A stretch of DNA of 47,924 bases from NCBI GenBank assembly GCA_002118135.1, contig BDIU01000453.1, positions 1 to 47,924 on the forward strand, given 5' to 3'. Under the pieces are notes generated by a model, which did no database searches, was not told where the DNA came from, and saw only the letters and a program-made list of their open reading frames with translations. The DNA comes from Trebouxia sp. TZW2008. Lineage: Eukaryota > Chlorophyta > Trebouxiophyceae > Trebouxiales > Trebouxiaceae. A program made the position numbers and the translations under genes. Positions 21,696 through 32,900 of the stretch are shown here, piece by piece (position 1 is the first letter of the stretch; every line of letters starts with the position of its first letter).

Positions 21696-22616
21696 CAACA
21701 GCTTGCGGCCGACATGATGAATTCGTTCAATCTAGCAGGTGCGAAATCGACTCGATTGATCGCTTAACATTGGTGAGCGGCGTCAAGAAAGCAAGCAATG
21801 CTCCGGAGCATTTGCATTTTGTACAACTTACTGCTACCTTAGCCACGAACCTTGCAGCGGTCGAGTTCACATGCCCCCCACATGCATTTCAAAGTTTTGC
21901 ACAGCATGCAGTTTCCAACAGCAAAGCATGCATGGCTGCAAGCGCTGAGCCTTGCCTTCAGCCGTCGCGCTGGTGCTATTCGTGCACTGCTGCAGAGCTT
22001 CCTCAACAACTTTGCAGGCTCAAGGTTACACTGCAGTGTAGGACAGTCTGAATGGTCATGCGTGTTTGGACACATTCCAAGTCGAAGGCGACCAGCTGGG
22101 CCCAGACGCTATCAATGCATGCACTACAGCAGCACGTCTGATGCGTTGTGGGGCGGACCTGTTGAACAAGGGAAGAAGCAGCATCAGCTCACTCGCAGAA
22201 CCCGTCAAAATTGCAAACATACACACAAGGTCAGAAGCAAAATAAAACTAAAGATTGGCCCACACTGTTTCAACCAGCACAGCACAACACCACAACGCTC
22301 AACCAAGATCATGACTCTGTAGGCCAGTTAGCTGCATCATTTGTTAACAATGCAGCTGAAGCTGATGATTCATTTTGTAAAAGGTGGCTTCACAAACAGA
22401 GCCATGCAAACAGAAAAACAGCAGAGCACAATCCTGAAGCAATGTGCCTCAAGCTCAACACACCAAAAATGTAAAACGGAACATCTATATTTGCAGCAAC
22501 TGTCCCAGAACGCAAAACGAGATTCTACTTGGTGCTATTGGCGCATTTCCCATGCAGGCAGCTTTTCTAGGCTTGCTGAGACTTCTGCCCTCATATTCAT
22601 TCAAAAAAGGCTCCAG

Positions 22617-22850
22617 CAGAAATGCTGAGACTCTTCAGCACCAGCTGTTGGGAGATTTCCTCTTTGTGTCAGCTGTGTCCGTGTGGTGCAGCAGCACTCT
22701 TTTCGTTTGTAACGCTGTGCAATTCAGTCAATGCTCCAACAGAAATGCTTAGCTTCTGCATCATTAGCTGCTGGGAAAATTGCTCGTTGTGTCACCTGTG
22801 TCCATGTGACGCTGCATCACCCTTTTCCCTGTAATGCTGTGCAATTGCAG
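22617..22850 (-). repeat. Tandem duplication of the RAP-gene stop-codon region
   Basis: Sequence at 22742-22850, which holds the end of the RAP coding region and its stop, is repeated in diverged form at about 22619-22735. Both contain gaaatgct(t/g)ag...tgttgggag/gctgctgggaaaa, then tgtgtccatgtga/tgtgtccgtgtgg and taatgctgtgcaatt. The outer copy lies just beyond the stop at 22792, in the 3' UTR. Confidence 0.75.
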
Positions 22851-25800
22851 CGTCAATCTTCTTCTGAAGGTACTCGTTAGGGCGCCCACGCTGTTCATCT
22901 TGCCACTCATAATATGGGACAATGACCACTTGCCACCCTTGTTGTTTCAGCATAGCATTTCTCCACAGTGTACTGCCAGCCGGCCTGCAGGCAAAACTAT
23001 ATCATTTCAGAAGCATATTTTGTACCCTGCTGACACAATATTGATTGGTGTTTGGCTTTTGAATTTGCAGACAGAATCACGCAGACAGAAAGTTGTGAAG
23101 CAGCCATGCAGGCCCATTTGTGATGCAGATGCTTGTGAGCACAAAGTTGTGCCAGGAGGAAAAGGAGAAAGACGGACTCCGCCGTTAGCCGTCATACTGG
23201 GGAGCCTCTGTCTACAGGGGCAGCCTGGGAATAGAGCTAGACAAATGTCAATGCTATACATTGACTCCCTTCCAAATAAAAAAATGCACAACAGCGCACA
23301 TGCAACTTTCAAGCGGCAGCGACATGTCGACAAGCACAAGCTGGAGAAGGGGCCCTGAAACTCTTCCGCAAACGCCATACGCAGTGCAATGATGGGCCTA
23401 TGCATATAGGCCACTGCTGTCGCTCCAGCTGCACACCATTGCTTGTTGGCTCAGGCACAACCTCAACTGTTCAGCGTGCTTACTGTTGACACGCTGACTG
23501 TTGATGATCACCAAATGTTGCTTGTCCATAAACAATGCAACAGCTCATGCAAAGTGATGCAGGAGTCTTCTTCTTGGCAGACTGCAGATATCTGATTACC
23601 AGGTAGTTGGACTAAGGGCCTAAGGTCAAGTATTTTGCCCTGGGCTTTTATCAAGCCTCAAAACCCTTGTTTGTAAGAAGCACAAGTACCTTTCAACTCA
23701 GTCAATCATTTACCTGGTGGCTGGATGTGAACTTTTATCAAGCCTGCAATCCTCATGAAGGAAGTGCGGCTTGCCGTCTGCTTCAATGGCAATCTTGCAA
23801 GGAACTTTTGCTGACGGCAGCAGAACCAGATCAATAATGTGTAAACCGTGTCCTGAGTCAAAATGCTGTATGGCCTCATAACCCATGAGCAGCAGGTGAC
23901 AGAAAACGCGATTCTCAAAACTGGACTTTAATGGTTCATTGCCTATCAATGGTCCTGCTGTCTGTATGCGCCGCGTCATCTGCACACAACACATTAGTAT
24001 GCTTTGATATGTCTGAATGTGCCAAGTCATTTGCACGTCGTATCAGCAGGCTTTGAGATGTGTGTATGCGCCGTGTCATCTGCACAACACATGAACAGGC
24101 TTGTAGAATCACCGCCATTTGGACATGAGAACGTCTGCAGCGCATTTCATGCTAGAGCCATGAGCCAACTTTGATAGTGTTGCAGCGATTGATGATATTG
24201 ATAGCATTTGCTGATCATATACCTCTGTGAGACTGCTTGCAAGCAGCTGTGCTTGGGTTCAAAAGCATTTCTGCCCTGCAGACTTCCTCACACATTGGCA
24301 ATTACTTAACCCAGGCCCTAAAGATGCCCAACACAGTACCCAGGAAGCACGTAGATGGTTGGAAGCAGCACTTTGCTGATTGTCTAATCCATGCAATTTG
24401 GAACACACCGCACAGTAGCCAGACAGCATGCACATGCTTGCAAAGCGGCATGCATCATGGCAACGACACACATGTCAGGGGCATGGACGTGGCAAAGCAT
24501 TCAGGACATAGCATGTTCATGCTCCTCATACAACAGAAGACAAGTATGCAGACCGATGAGAATATAAACATATGAGATCAAAGAATCACGAGAAGAAGAA
24601 GAAGAAGAAGAACATTATGAAGAATAGCAAGAAGCTGACTCAGAAGAACAAGAAGAAGAAGAAGTGCATCACAGGCTTACATGTTTCCAGGTGCTGTAAG
24701 CAGGAGAGCTCGGATCCTGAGGCATCAAGGCATGCAAAGCCTGGTACAGCTGCTGCATCCTTTTCACATTATAGGGAAGGCTCCCAAAACGCCTCAGCAC
24801 AACACGGGTGAAGAAGCTCATATCCAATGCGCCGAGCATAGCTAAGCTCCAACCAACAGTGCTGTCGTGCTGTGCTGACAAGGTCTCCTTGCTTTCAGCA
24901 TAGCTCTGTGTGAATTGCTGAATGATGTGACGAGGCGGTGCATAGCCCAATGTTGCACATGCCCATAAGGTGTTAGCTACAGCTTGAGGGGCTGACAAAC
25001 CCTGGAGCAGTCCTTGGTACACCATTGTCACAATCTTGTCTGCTAGCGCTGGTTTGATGTGCAGCTGCATCTTTGCGAGTGCGCACATTGTCATGGACAT
25101 TGACTGCATGTCATGAGCAGGAACGGCCTCTGTTGTGATCCCCTGCTCTATTGTTTCCAAACAGCTGCGTATGAGTTCACCATCCTTTGGATTGAGACCA
25201 AGAGCACTACACGACCACAGAACGCTGCTGGCACCTGTAACAAATAAAAGTCAAGTCATCAGTACACACAACATGTACTATATCCACATGACATGTAGTG
25301 TACAAGATAGTGACAGTATACATGATATATACTAGATATACACAATCAAGGTCTCAGGCAGTGTGAACATTGACATGTAAGGCCGAAACTCATTTGGGGT
25401 GACAATCAAGCATTGTGAAACGAACAAAGGATTTGTGACATTCACAGCTCCTTGTAAAGTTGGTGAGACGCTAGAGGCTATGATTCTGTCCCTTGAGAGC
25501 TTCCTCACAATTGAGCATAGTGCAACAGCGCAAGAATTGTTACTTTGCAGTACCTTGAAGAGTTGCTGTGGGTGAGACGGCTATGACTCTGTCCATCAGG
25601 GCTGCCTCACAGCCTGGCACCAGATAATCTGGCCTGATTTCTATCCGTGCACATCCCCAAAGCACATTGGCCAAGGCGCGATGCTCCGCGGTTTGAATTT
25701 GAGACATTGTCATTTGCAGTAAAGTTGTGTTGAGGGTCATGACAGCTGAGTCAGTCTGACTAACGCTGTCCAGATTCTGAGCTTTGATTACCAAGTGCAC

Positions 25801-26408
25801 AGCTGACAGAAAAGCTGAAGAGCAGTTGACAGAATTGAACAGGTGCGGATATTGCTGCAGCCAGGAATACGTTTGCTGACAGAAATCGGCCAGTGCTGGC
25901 TGTACTGACGCCTTGTCTTGCATGGTAGCAAGTGCATTCAGCCGGTTGGACATGATTCTGCTGGTCAGGTGTTCTGACCTCACGATAGGCCTGGTTCGCC
26001 AAATTGCCTGCAAGCATGGATACAATGATGATGCGTTCAAAGTGCCAGGGGTCCAGTGTTTGAATTGGTGACTTCACCTGCTTCGTCAAGAAACGGCTGC
26101 GATGCTTGCGGATCTCTCCAGTTGCTTGCTGGTGCTGCGGCAAGGCGGCAAATGTCCGAGCTGCTGTAGCAATGCCTCCGTGCCTACAGCAAAGGAAAGT
26201 GAGTGCTGCTCATGCAACTTGTAAGACTTTTGTCTTAGCTCCCACGTACCCGTAGGGCAACGCATACGCCCTGCATGCTTTGCACGATGACTGCAAAGCT
26301 GCCTGAGCCGCTGCTGAAAGCGGTGCGCTGCCGAGTTGCTGGAGCAACAGCTTGATAGCGGAAAGAGCCAGCGTGCTGTGTGAGATCAAACGACAGTTGC
26401 CATCGCGC
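22792..26408 (-). CDS. RAP-domain protein, predicted organelle RNA-binding factor
   Basis: RAP proteins with helical repeats act on organelle RNA in green algae. The exons are about 26408-26250, 26183-25554, 25234-24681, 23961-23714 and 22984-22792. The GT/AG junctions of the last four exons were checked and all phases fit. The N-terminal half is helix-rich (STLALSAIKLLLQQLGSAPL; PQAVANTLWACATLGYAP), like octotricopeptide or FASTK-type repeats. The C-terminus is a clear RAP domain: CKIAIEADGKPHFLHEDC, then GSTLWRNAMLKQQGWQVVIV and PYYEWQDEQ. The stop is at 22794-22792. The N-terminal start was not found; an upstream exon near 26598-26470 (KRVGKTLHELTLETLTSSF) is likely. In the 26183-25554 exon the frame seems to change near 26000, so a sequencing error, frameshift or tiny missed intron is possible. 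Confidence 0.8.
23175..23232 (-). repeat. Putative LINE 3'-terminal element, copy B
   Basis: This copy (gccgttagccgtcat, then hairpin 23204-23221 gcctct, loop gtctac, aggggc, with one G-T/G-U type pair) lies in the intron between the last two RAP exons. No LINE coding sequence flanks it, so it is either a very short 5'-truncated LINE insertion or a SINE that shares the tail. Confidence 0.55.
23965..24100. repeat. About 50-bp tandem repeat, three diverged copies
   Basis: Units starting near 23965, 24010 and 24062 share tatg(c/t)gcc...gtcat(c/t)tgcac...gctttgagatgtgtg. The array lies in the RAP intron directly upstream of the acceptor at 23962, so it copies the acceptor-side sequence. Confidence 0.7.
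24587..24664. repeat. Imperfect GAA microsatellite
   Basis: Two pure (GAA)n runs, about 24590-24612 and 24643-24664, are separated by a purine-rich spacer. Read on the minus strand it is a (TTC)n polypyrimidine tract just downstream of the donor at 24680, inside the RAP intron. Confidence 0.95.
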
Positions 26409-27697
26409 TAAGTGCAATTATAGATGCAAGCTTGAATGCAGTCATTGTTTGTCTTGCGCATTGCAACTCAGGCCTGCCAAACAAGCAGGATTGCTGAGTC
26501 GCAGGCGTTAAACGACGACGTGAGCGTTTCGAGCGTTAACTCGTGCAAGGTTTTGCCAACACGCTTTGTTGTTGTCTCTGACCCTGCCAGAATGATGATG
26601 GCATGCTGTGCTTGTCTTCACGAGAGCACTGCTGCAGAAGATGCTCCTTGAACAGATTGAGCGTTTGACCATAGAGACTATATGTTTTTGCATGCTGGCT
26701 GGCAGCATCACTAGTAGCATTCCTTTAGCTGTTCAAGAGGCACTCAGCGGCTTGTTCAGACTGATCCTTTGGACACAAAAAGCTTGATTGCTGCCTTGGC
26801 ATAGTCGCAAGAATCAGATTAGCTATTGACGCCAATCTGATATCAATTGACAATTGCAATGCTGCTTATATTATCTCATGACTTTGCACTCAATTCCTGC
26901 ATCAAATGCATCAGAGGCATGTGCTGCTAAAAACCAGAGTTGCCCTCAGCTAAAGCCACAAGGTGGCGATCTTTGTACATGCCAAGACAACAGCATTACC
27001 TTCAACACAAATTTAGACAAAGGCACTTTAGACACAAGGAGGCCCGTGCCTGCTTTCATAGTCACTCAATTTTATCTGTGATCATTTATGCAAGAATGGA
27101 AAAAGTGGCTGCTACCTGCCGCTGATTGGCAGGTTGGTCAAAATCTGACCATTGTGTATAGCTAATCAAAACCTTTACCACCAGTCAAGATGAAAGGACA
27201 GTTAGGACTCAACCTTGCTTGCAAAGAAAATGAGCTGGAGTGCTCTACATGGCTAGTTGTCAAGCTTGTGTGCAGCGCAGCTGTATATCAAGCTCACCTG
27301 GACTCAGGCCGTGAAAGCACTTTCAGTCCTTGCTCAAATCTTGATAAGGCTGGTAAAGCTGCTGAGCATTCAACACATTCATTTCATCCAGCTTCTGCTT
27401 AGCTTCTTGCCTCAGAAGATCACGGGCACTGCAAGGCACTCGTCTGATCACCATATGACATGTATGCCAACAACAGGCCGCTGACAGCAGCCGCGTCTGA
27501 ACTTGAGGACGCAGCCGTGGGATATGAGCTGTTAGCGCTCGACGCATGCTTTGCAGCGCAAATTGACAGCAAGCGCATCCGATCGTACAGCAAAGCCAAA
27601 AGCAAAGCAGGCGATTCAAACACGAGGCGGTCAAACCTCGTGCACTGATGCCACTCCATTGTCTGGGCATGCAGCGCACTCATTGACGCTAGGCAGC

Positions 27698-28390
27698 ATG
27701 AGTGCATCAGTGCATCTGACATGCCCGAGTCACCCTGGTCTCAGCACGCCACGCCTCGCTTGGGGCTCGCCCGCGCGAGTGGGAGGGTCGCAAAGGAGTC
27801 AGTCCTTGCATGCTACGGTCCCTCTGTCCCGGTCTAGTCGGCACAGCAGATGTCCCTCCAGACGGTTGCTAGCTTCACCGCCTGCTGCATTCCCCAATAT
27901 AGCGTTTCCGGAGATCGATCCAGATATACTGATACCGCCCTTCCAGTTCTGCAATGTTGCTATTTCAATCCTGTGGGCACCGATCATCATTGCCCCGCGA
28001 GCGAAGCTGACAGAGGCTGTGGCAAAATCGAAATGGTCCATCATCCTTCCGAGCATAGCCTTCCTGTACTTCTTCATGGCTGCCACAGTCATAGACTCAC
28101 CAGACCTTGGCGATGTGATTCAAAAGAGCATCTTCCTGTTCACTGATGGAGCTGCTGACCCCAAGAACATGGCAAAGCTACTCAGCAGTCCATCATACGC
28201 TGCTCAAGACTGGATCCATGTGCTCATATGGGATTATGGCGCTGGACGTCTCATTTACCTGGACGCACTCAAAAAGGGTGTTCCAATCCGCCCTTCTTTG
28301 ATGGTTACTTTTATAGCTGGGCCTGTTGGCCTGCTGGTGCACGAACTCACATGCGCCCTTGTCAAGCCTAAGGAGTCAGTGCAGCAGTGA
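27698..28390 (+). CDS. ABA4: ABA4-like (DUF4281) chloroplast membrane protein
   Basis: Plant ABA4 is required to make the carotenoid neoxanthin from violaxanthin in the plastid. Here a single exon gives 230 residues from the ATG at 27698. The frame is open upstream to 27551 but has no earlier ATG. Residues 1 to about 65 are Ser/Arg/Pro-rich and fit a chloroplast transit peptide (SPARVGGSQRSQSLHA). The mature part shows four hydrophobic segments: ISILWAPIIIAP, SIILPSIAFLYFFMAA, a WIHVLIWDYGAGRLIYLD block, and SLMVTFIAGPVGLLVHEL. The W-x-P-x-x-I-x-A-P-x-A-x-L-T and W-I-H-L/V-x-x-x-D-x-x-A/G-x-R signatures match the DUF4281 family. It has no introns, unlike its neighbours. The domain is sure; the precise enzymatic role in this alga is inference. 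Confidence 0.85.
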   Translation: MSASVHLTCPSHPGLSTPRLAWGSPARVGGSQRSQSLHATVPLSRSSRHSRCPSRRLLASPPAAFPNIAFPEIDPDILIPPFQFCNVAISILWAPIIIAPRAKLTEAVAKSKWSIILPSIAFLYFFMAATVIDSPDLGDVIQKSIFLFTDGAADPKNMAKLLSSPSYAAQDWIHVLIWDYGAGRLIYLDALKKGVPIRPSLMVTFIAGPVGLLVHELTCALVKPKESVQQ

Positions 28391-29908
28391 AACATGAGTA
28401 TACAGCTTGCTGAAATGGACAGCAGCATTGTGCTGACAGACCGTCAGATGGTCACAGATCTGTGACATTCTGCTAGCTTGCCAGCCATAGGATCTTTGAG
28501 TGATGCCCTAGCATGCCTTGATTACAGACTATATTGAACAATTGCCGTGCTGGGATGCCTTGCAAGGATTTGCCACAAGATGGCTTGCCATGATGGGAGC
28601 TTCTGTCAGGAGAAGCAGCCCAAAATTGCTGCGTTTAGAGCATCAGGGAGCTGAGCAGCAAAGCATCAAATTCCAGCTTGCTGAGTTGATCAATGGAGTG
28701 TGTTGACAGTCACTCTGTGACATGTTGCTGGCTTGCCGGTCACAGGACTTGTGAGAGATGCTTAGGTCAGATAATTGCAGACGTTATATAAGTAGTGTAT
28801 TGACGGATTGGTGAAGAAGGCTTTTTGGTTTATGCTTTGGCTTTGGTTTTGTAGGTTTTGACTCCAGTATTGACTGCGCGAACATGAGAGCTCAAGTTTA
28901 AACTGCAGGCGCGGCGTGTCAGATCCTTGCTACAGTGTAGCCGCTACACATGTATATATGTCTGCAACATTGACTACTGACCCTCAAATCTATACTGTCT
29001 TATTCAGCATTATGTCGCGCTTGGCGTCAAATTGTTGTCTGATTATATCTCTGCGTAACGATAAGGGGGTGTCTCCAAGTCACACTGTGAAAGGCTTTGA
29101 TGTAATAACTGCAAGTTGGCAGTTCCTTCGATACAAAGCGTGTGACAATGTATCTCTGCAGTTTAAAACTGTAAAACTTATAGCGCAAGTTTTTGCACTA
29201 CAGCTTTATTGCACTGGTTTTTGACTTCTTAAGAAATGCAAAAAAGGCGTAGACTCGATGGGTCCCAAAGACAGCTTTATGCAAGGTGTAACATTGCAAT
29301 GAATGGATTCTACACCAAGAAGGCACATGTACCGGCAATTACAAGTCTAGCGAAACTGAAACCACGGATCTTGAATTCAATGGCAGGCCTGTCACGTAAG
29401 TGTCATTGTTGCATGTAGCTATGATTAGGTCTAGCTGCAAATTCAGTACATTACACAAGTGCTGTGTTAGCAGCACATGCAAGTTGAAATAGCCTTGCAT
29501 GCTCAGCTGAACATCAATGCTGACTGCAAACCCCACAAAACCCATCAGTGCTGAGTATCACGACCAGAAGCATTGTATCACGAACAAAAGCAAGGCATAC
29601 TCATTGCCTTGACACAATGCAATATCCAAGTGCGCAACCCCAAACCCAGCAACTCTGACATGCAAATCTTTGACTGTGTTGTGGAAATGAGTGATGCTCC
29701 CAGTGCGCTGCCCCTTTCACCTTGATATTTCCAAGGTCATGAAGGTGCAGGCACTGAGACATATACTGCTGAGAACAACCCAGACTCTGCAAAGACGGTA
29801 ACTGACAGTGTATCACTGATGGTGTGCAAGCGACTGCTGCCTGCAAAGAAGGGCCTGTAGAAATTTGCGGCGTAGTGCTGCTGTGACTGCAGGATACAGT
29901 CAGATGAC
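28391..29908. other. Intergenic stretch without a supported gene
   Basis: It holds the 3' UTRs of the convergent ABA4-like and receptor-kinase genes. A weakly duplicated block (gtcacagatctgtgacatt...gcttgcc) occurs at 28454-28490 and 28708-28745, and a 19-bp near-repeat gtatcacga(c/a)c(a)gaag lies at 29556-29590. Plus ORFs at 28916-29224 and 29236-29418 have no recognisable features. Confidence 0.5.
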
Positions 29909-32900
29909 TCATACGCTGTCGTTGATAATTTTGACAATGTCTTCTGCTGTGGGGCGATTGACTGGGTTCTCATCCAGGCACCTCTCCACTAGGTGGGCAA
30001 TCTCTGGTGGACACTCTGCTGGCACCTACAGAAACAATAGCATCTTTAGTTTGCAAAACAAGACACAAATCAACACTGCTGCAGTGGTCTTGCTTCATTC
30101 CACACATCTTATCCATGCACTGTACAACGCCATGTGAACAGCATTTTGCCAAACTTCATCAACACTCAGGGAAGACCATGATCTTGCGCAAAACTATTTC
30201 ACAAGGCGAACAGGACTCTGCCACAACCTTGTCGTCAACTCTGTGATTCATTGTTGTGTCCGTGTCCAACATATATGTGCATACCTTGATGTCACGCAGA
30301 GTGCCCCTTTGTGGAGTCTCTTGGGTGATGATCTCCCACAATACCACTCCATAGCTGAAGATGTCAGCCTTCTCATTGCACCTGCAAAACATCACTCTCA
30401 GGGTCAGCAGAGAGCAGCTGCTGCTGATCATGAGAAGGCACACACAGCAGGGAAACCACTCTGACATGCATCAATGTCACGAGCCACTCAAACTGACTCT
30501 TGAATATCAAATTTCCTAATCAGCATGCAATTTTCCATCAACAGAAGAAACTCAAGTCAGGCAGCTTACGTCACTAGGTACAGAGCAGTTTGCACAAGAA
30601 AGCTTGAGGTGTTCTGCCTGAACATGCTTCTACATTGCTGCGCAACTGCCAAACTGTGGCTGTGTTTTTCAGGAGTTGGGGTTGCAGGCATTACCTGTAG
30701 TTGAACAGCATCTCAGGAGCAGCATAGGCAAATGTTGCTTGCACGCTCTTCCCGCTGTTCGAGGTGCTGCCCATGATGTGCGCCAACCCCACATCACAAA
30801 TCTTGGCCTGACTGAAGTCTCCAGATAGCAAGACATTGCCACTCTTGATATCGCGATGCATGACCTGTAGTGCATCAAGTGCTGTGAGCCTCAACTCTGA
30901 CAGATGGATATAAATGAAAGCAAGTGATGACTTGTTGAGCAACCAGACTACAACACCACGGGAAGTGCTCTCAACCAACAGCCATGATGACGCTGATCTG
31001 CAGCAGAAGCTATGCGTCTCATGCTCATAAGATACTGTGCTTGTCAACTGTGCATGGAAAACAAAGGAAAGAAAGCAGCATGAGACTTTCAGCATGCAAA
31101 GCATGACGTACCCCATAGGAGTGCAGGAACTGGATCCCTTGTATGACGTCCAGGGCGATCTTGGCACCCTTGTTATGCCACCTCAGCTGTTCAGCACGGC
31201 CATCAATTGTTTTCAAGGCATGTCGCAGATCACCACCCTGCATGATCCAGCATTCATTCAGCATGCTATGCAGGCTCAAAGAGCGAGCTAGGCGGGCATG
31301 CGGAACTCAGCTGTCAAGGCATCCTTTGCATGTCAGACATATAAAGGCACCTCTCGCTTGAGCATCTAAAGCAAATGATACCATGCACTGCAACAGCTGC
31401 TGAGTCAAGCATGGCATACCTAGCAAGAACAGTCAAGACAGTGCAGCAGCATGTCTGCATCCTGCAACCCTGGTGATATGAACTATAACGCATAGTGACA
31501 CTGGAAGCTTGCCTAACTTTGTACGACAATGAGCAGAAACTGCAGGCATTACCTCCATGTACTCTAGGACAAGTGACACCCTGCCATCCTGCTCACATGA
31601 GCCATAGAAGCGCACTAGATTCTTGTGATGACTCAGAGTCTTCCACATCTGCAGCTCCTGCATACAATAATGGGATGGTCCAAGGTGTGTATGGCGTAAG
31701 TCTTGTCTGACCAGGCAGGCCTGGTTTGAGCATTGTATTGCACTGACATAGCTGGTAAAGTGTCCAGTCAAGCATGCATGCCATGGCATGCAGTGATGCA
31801 GATGCCAACTGTTACTATTGGGCACAAGCTGCTTGTGTGCAATCACTGTTGCAAGTGGACTTTGCCAATACTGACAGTGATGCTCTGGAAGCTGAAAGAT
31901 GCACTCAAAATACAATCAGCGGAAATTAGCAAACTTCATAAGTGCAAAGAGCACAGGACTGACCATGTTCATGTTGTCAGCAGCTTCTGAGGCAGACACA
32001 TGAGGGGACATCCAGCGGCTGTGAATTGTCTTGACTGCCACATCTTGCGTGCCTTTCCTGGCCTTGTACACCTATAGCCAACAAGCTGTCTTGATGCACT
32101 GCTCAGCCTCATGCTGCAATGACTACATGGCAGATGAAATGCACCTGCCCCAAAGGGTGTCTTGTACTAGCCTTGTCATTGCTGCTGTGACAGTTGATTC
32201 TGCATTGACGTTGCAACGGGGAGCAGAGGACAGGATGGTATTGCCAATGCAGGACAGGTGACAGCAGTCCAAGGCAAATACCCTGGGACAAAGTGATAGA
32301 TGAGTTGTGCAACAAATCCTGCAGGCTGTTGCAGACCAGCTCAAACAGCATCGAGCACCAAGAGATGATGGCGTACCACTCCAAAACTGCCAATGCCCAG
32401 TTGCCATGGACCGCCCCTAGGATGCTCACAGATGCAGATCTGGTTTGGGTCAATCACCCATTCCTGTGGCGCTGTTGAAGCTTGCTGCGACTGCCCCGCC
32501 TGGGCCGCTGGAAGCCTCTGACTTGAAATGGACTGGTGGGTTGACCTACCCTGATGCATGTTTGACTGCCCCTGCTTGAGGTGCAACTGGCCCTGATCTG
32601 GACTGAACTCGACTTGACTGAGACTCAGACTGTGCTCGCTGCTAGAGTTGGACTCAGAATGCCTGCTGGTGAGTTTGCCGCTCTGTACACTGCAGGAATC
32701 TTCCCGGAATGGGTAGTAGGAGCTCGCCTGCAGATCCTGTGCGGGCCTTTCAGCCCCTTGAGCGATCTGCCTTTCATGGGCAAGCCGGCCCCCATGGGTG
32801 ATTTGCCTTTCATAGGCAATCTGCCTTTCGCTGCCTTCTGAATGCTGCCTAGTATACATCCTGAAGGGAGCCTGCTGTTGGTGAAGCAGCAGAGGCGCGT

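Noticed and set aside
21852..22322. Plus-strand open frame of about 156 codons
   Set aside because: It starts only from TTG, has no splice support, and lies in the space between two minus-strand genes.
28916..29224. Plus-strand ORF of 102 codons
   Set aside because: No recognisable domain, Kozak-like start or conserved pattern.
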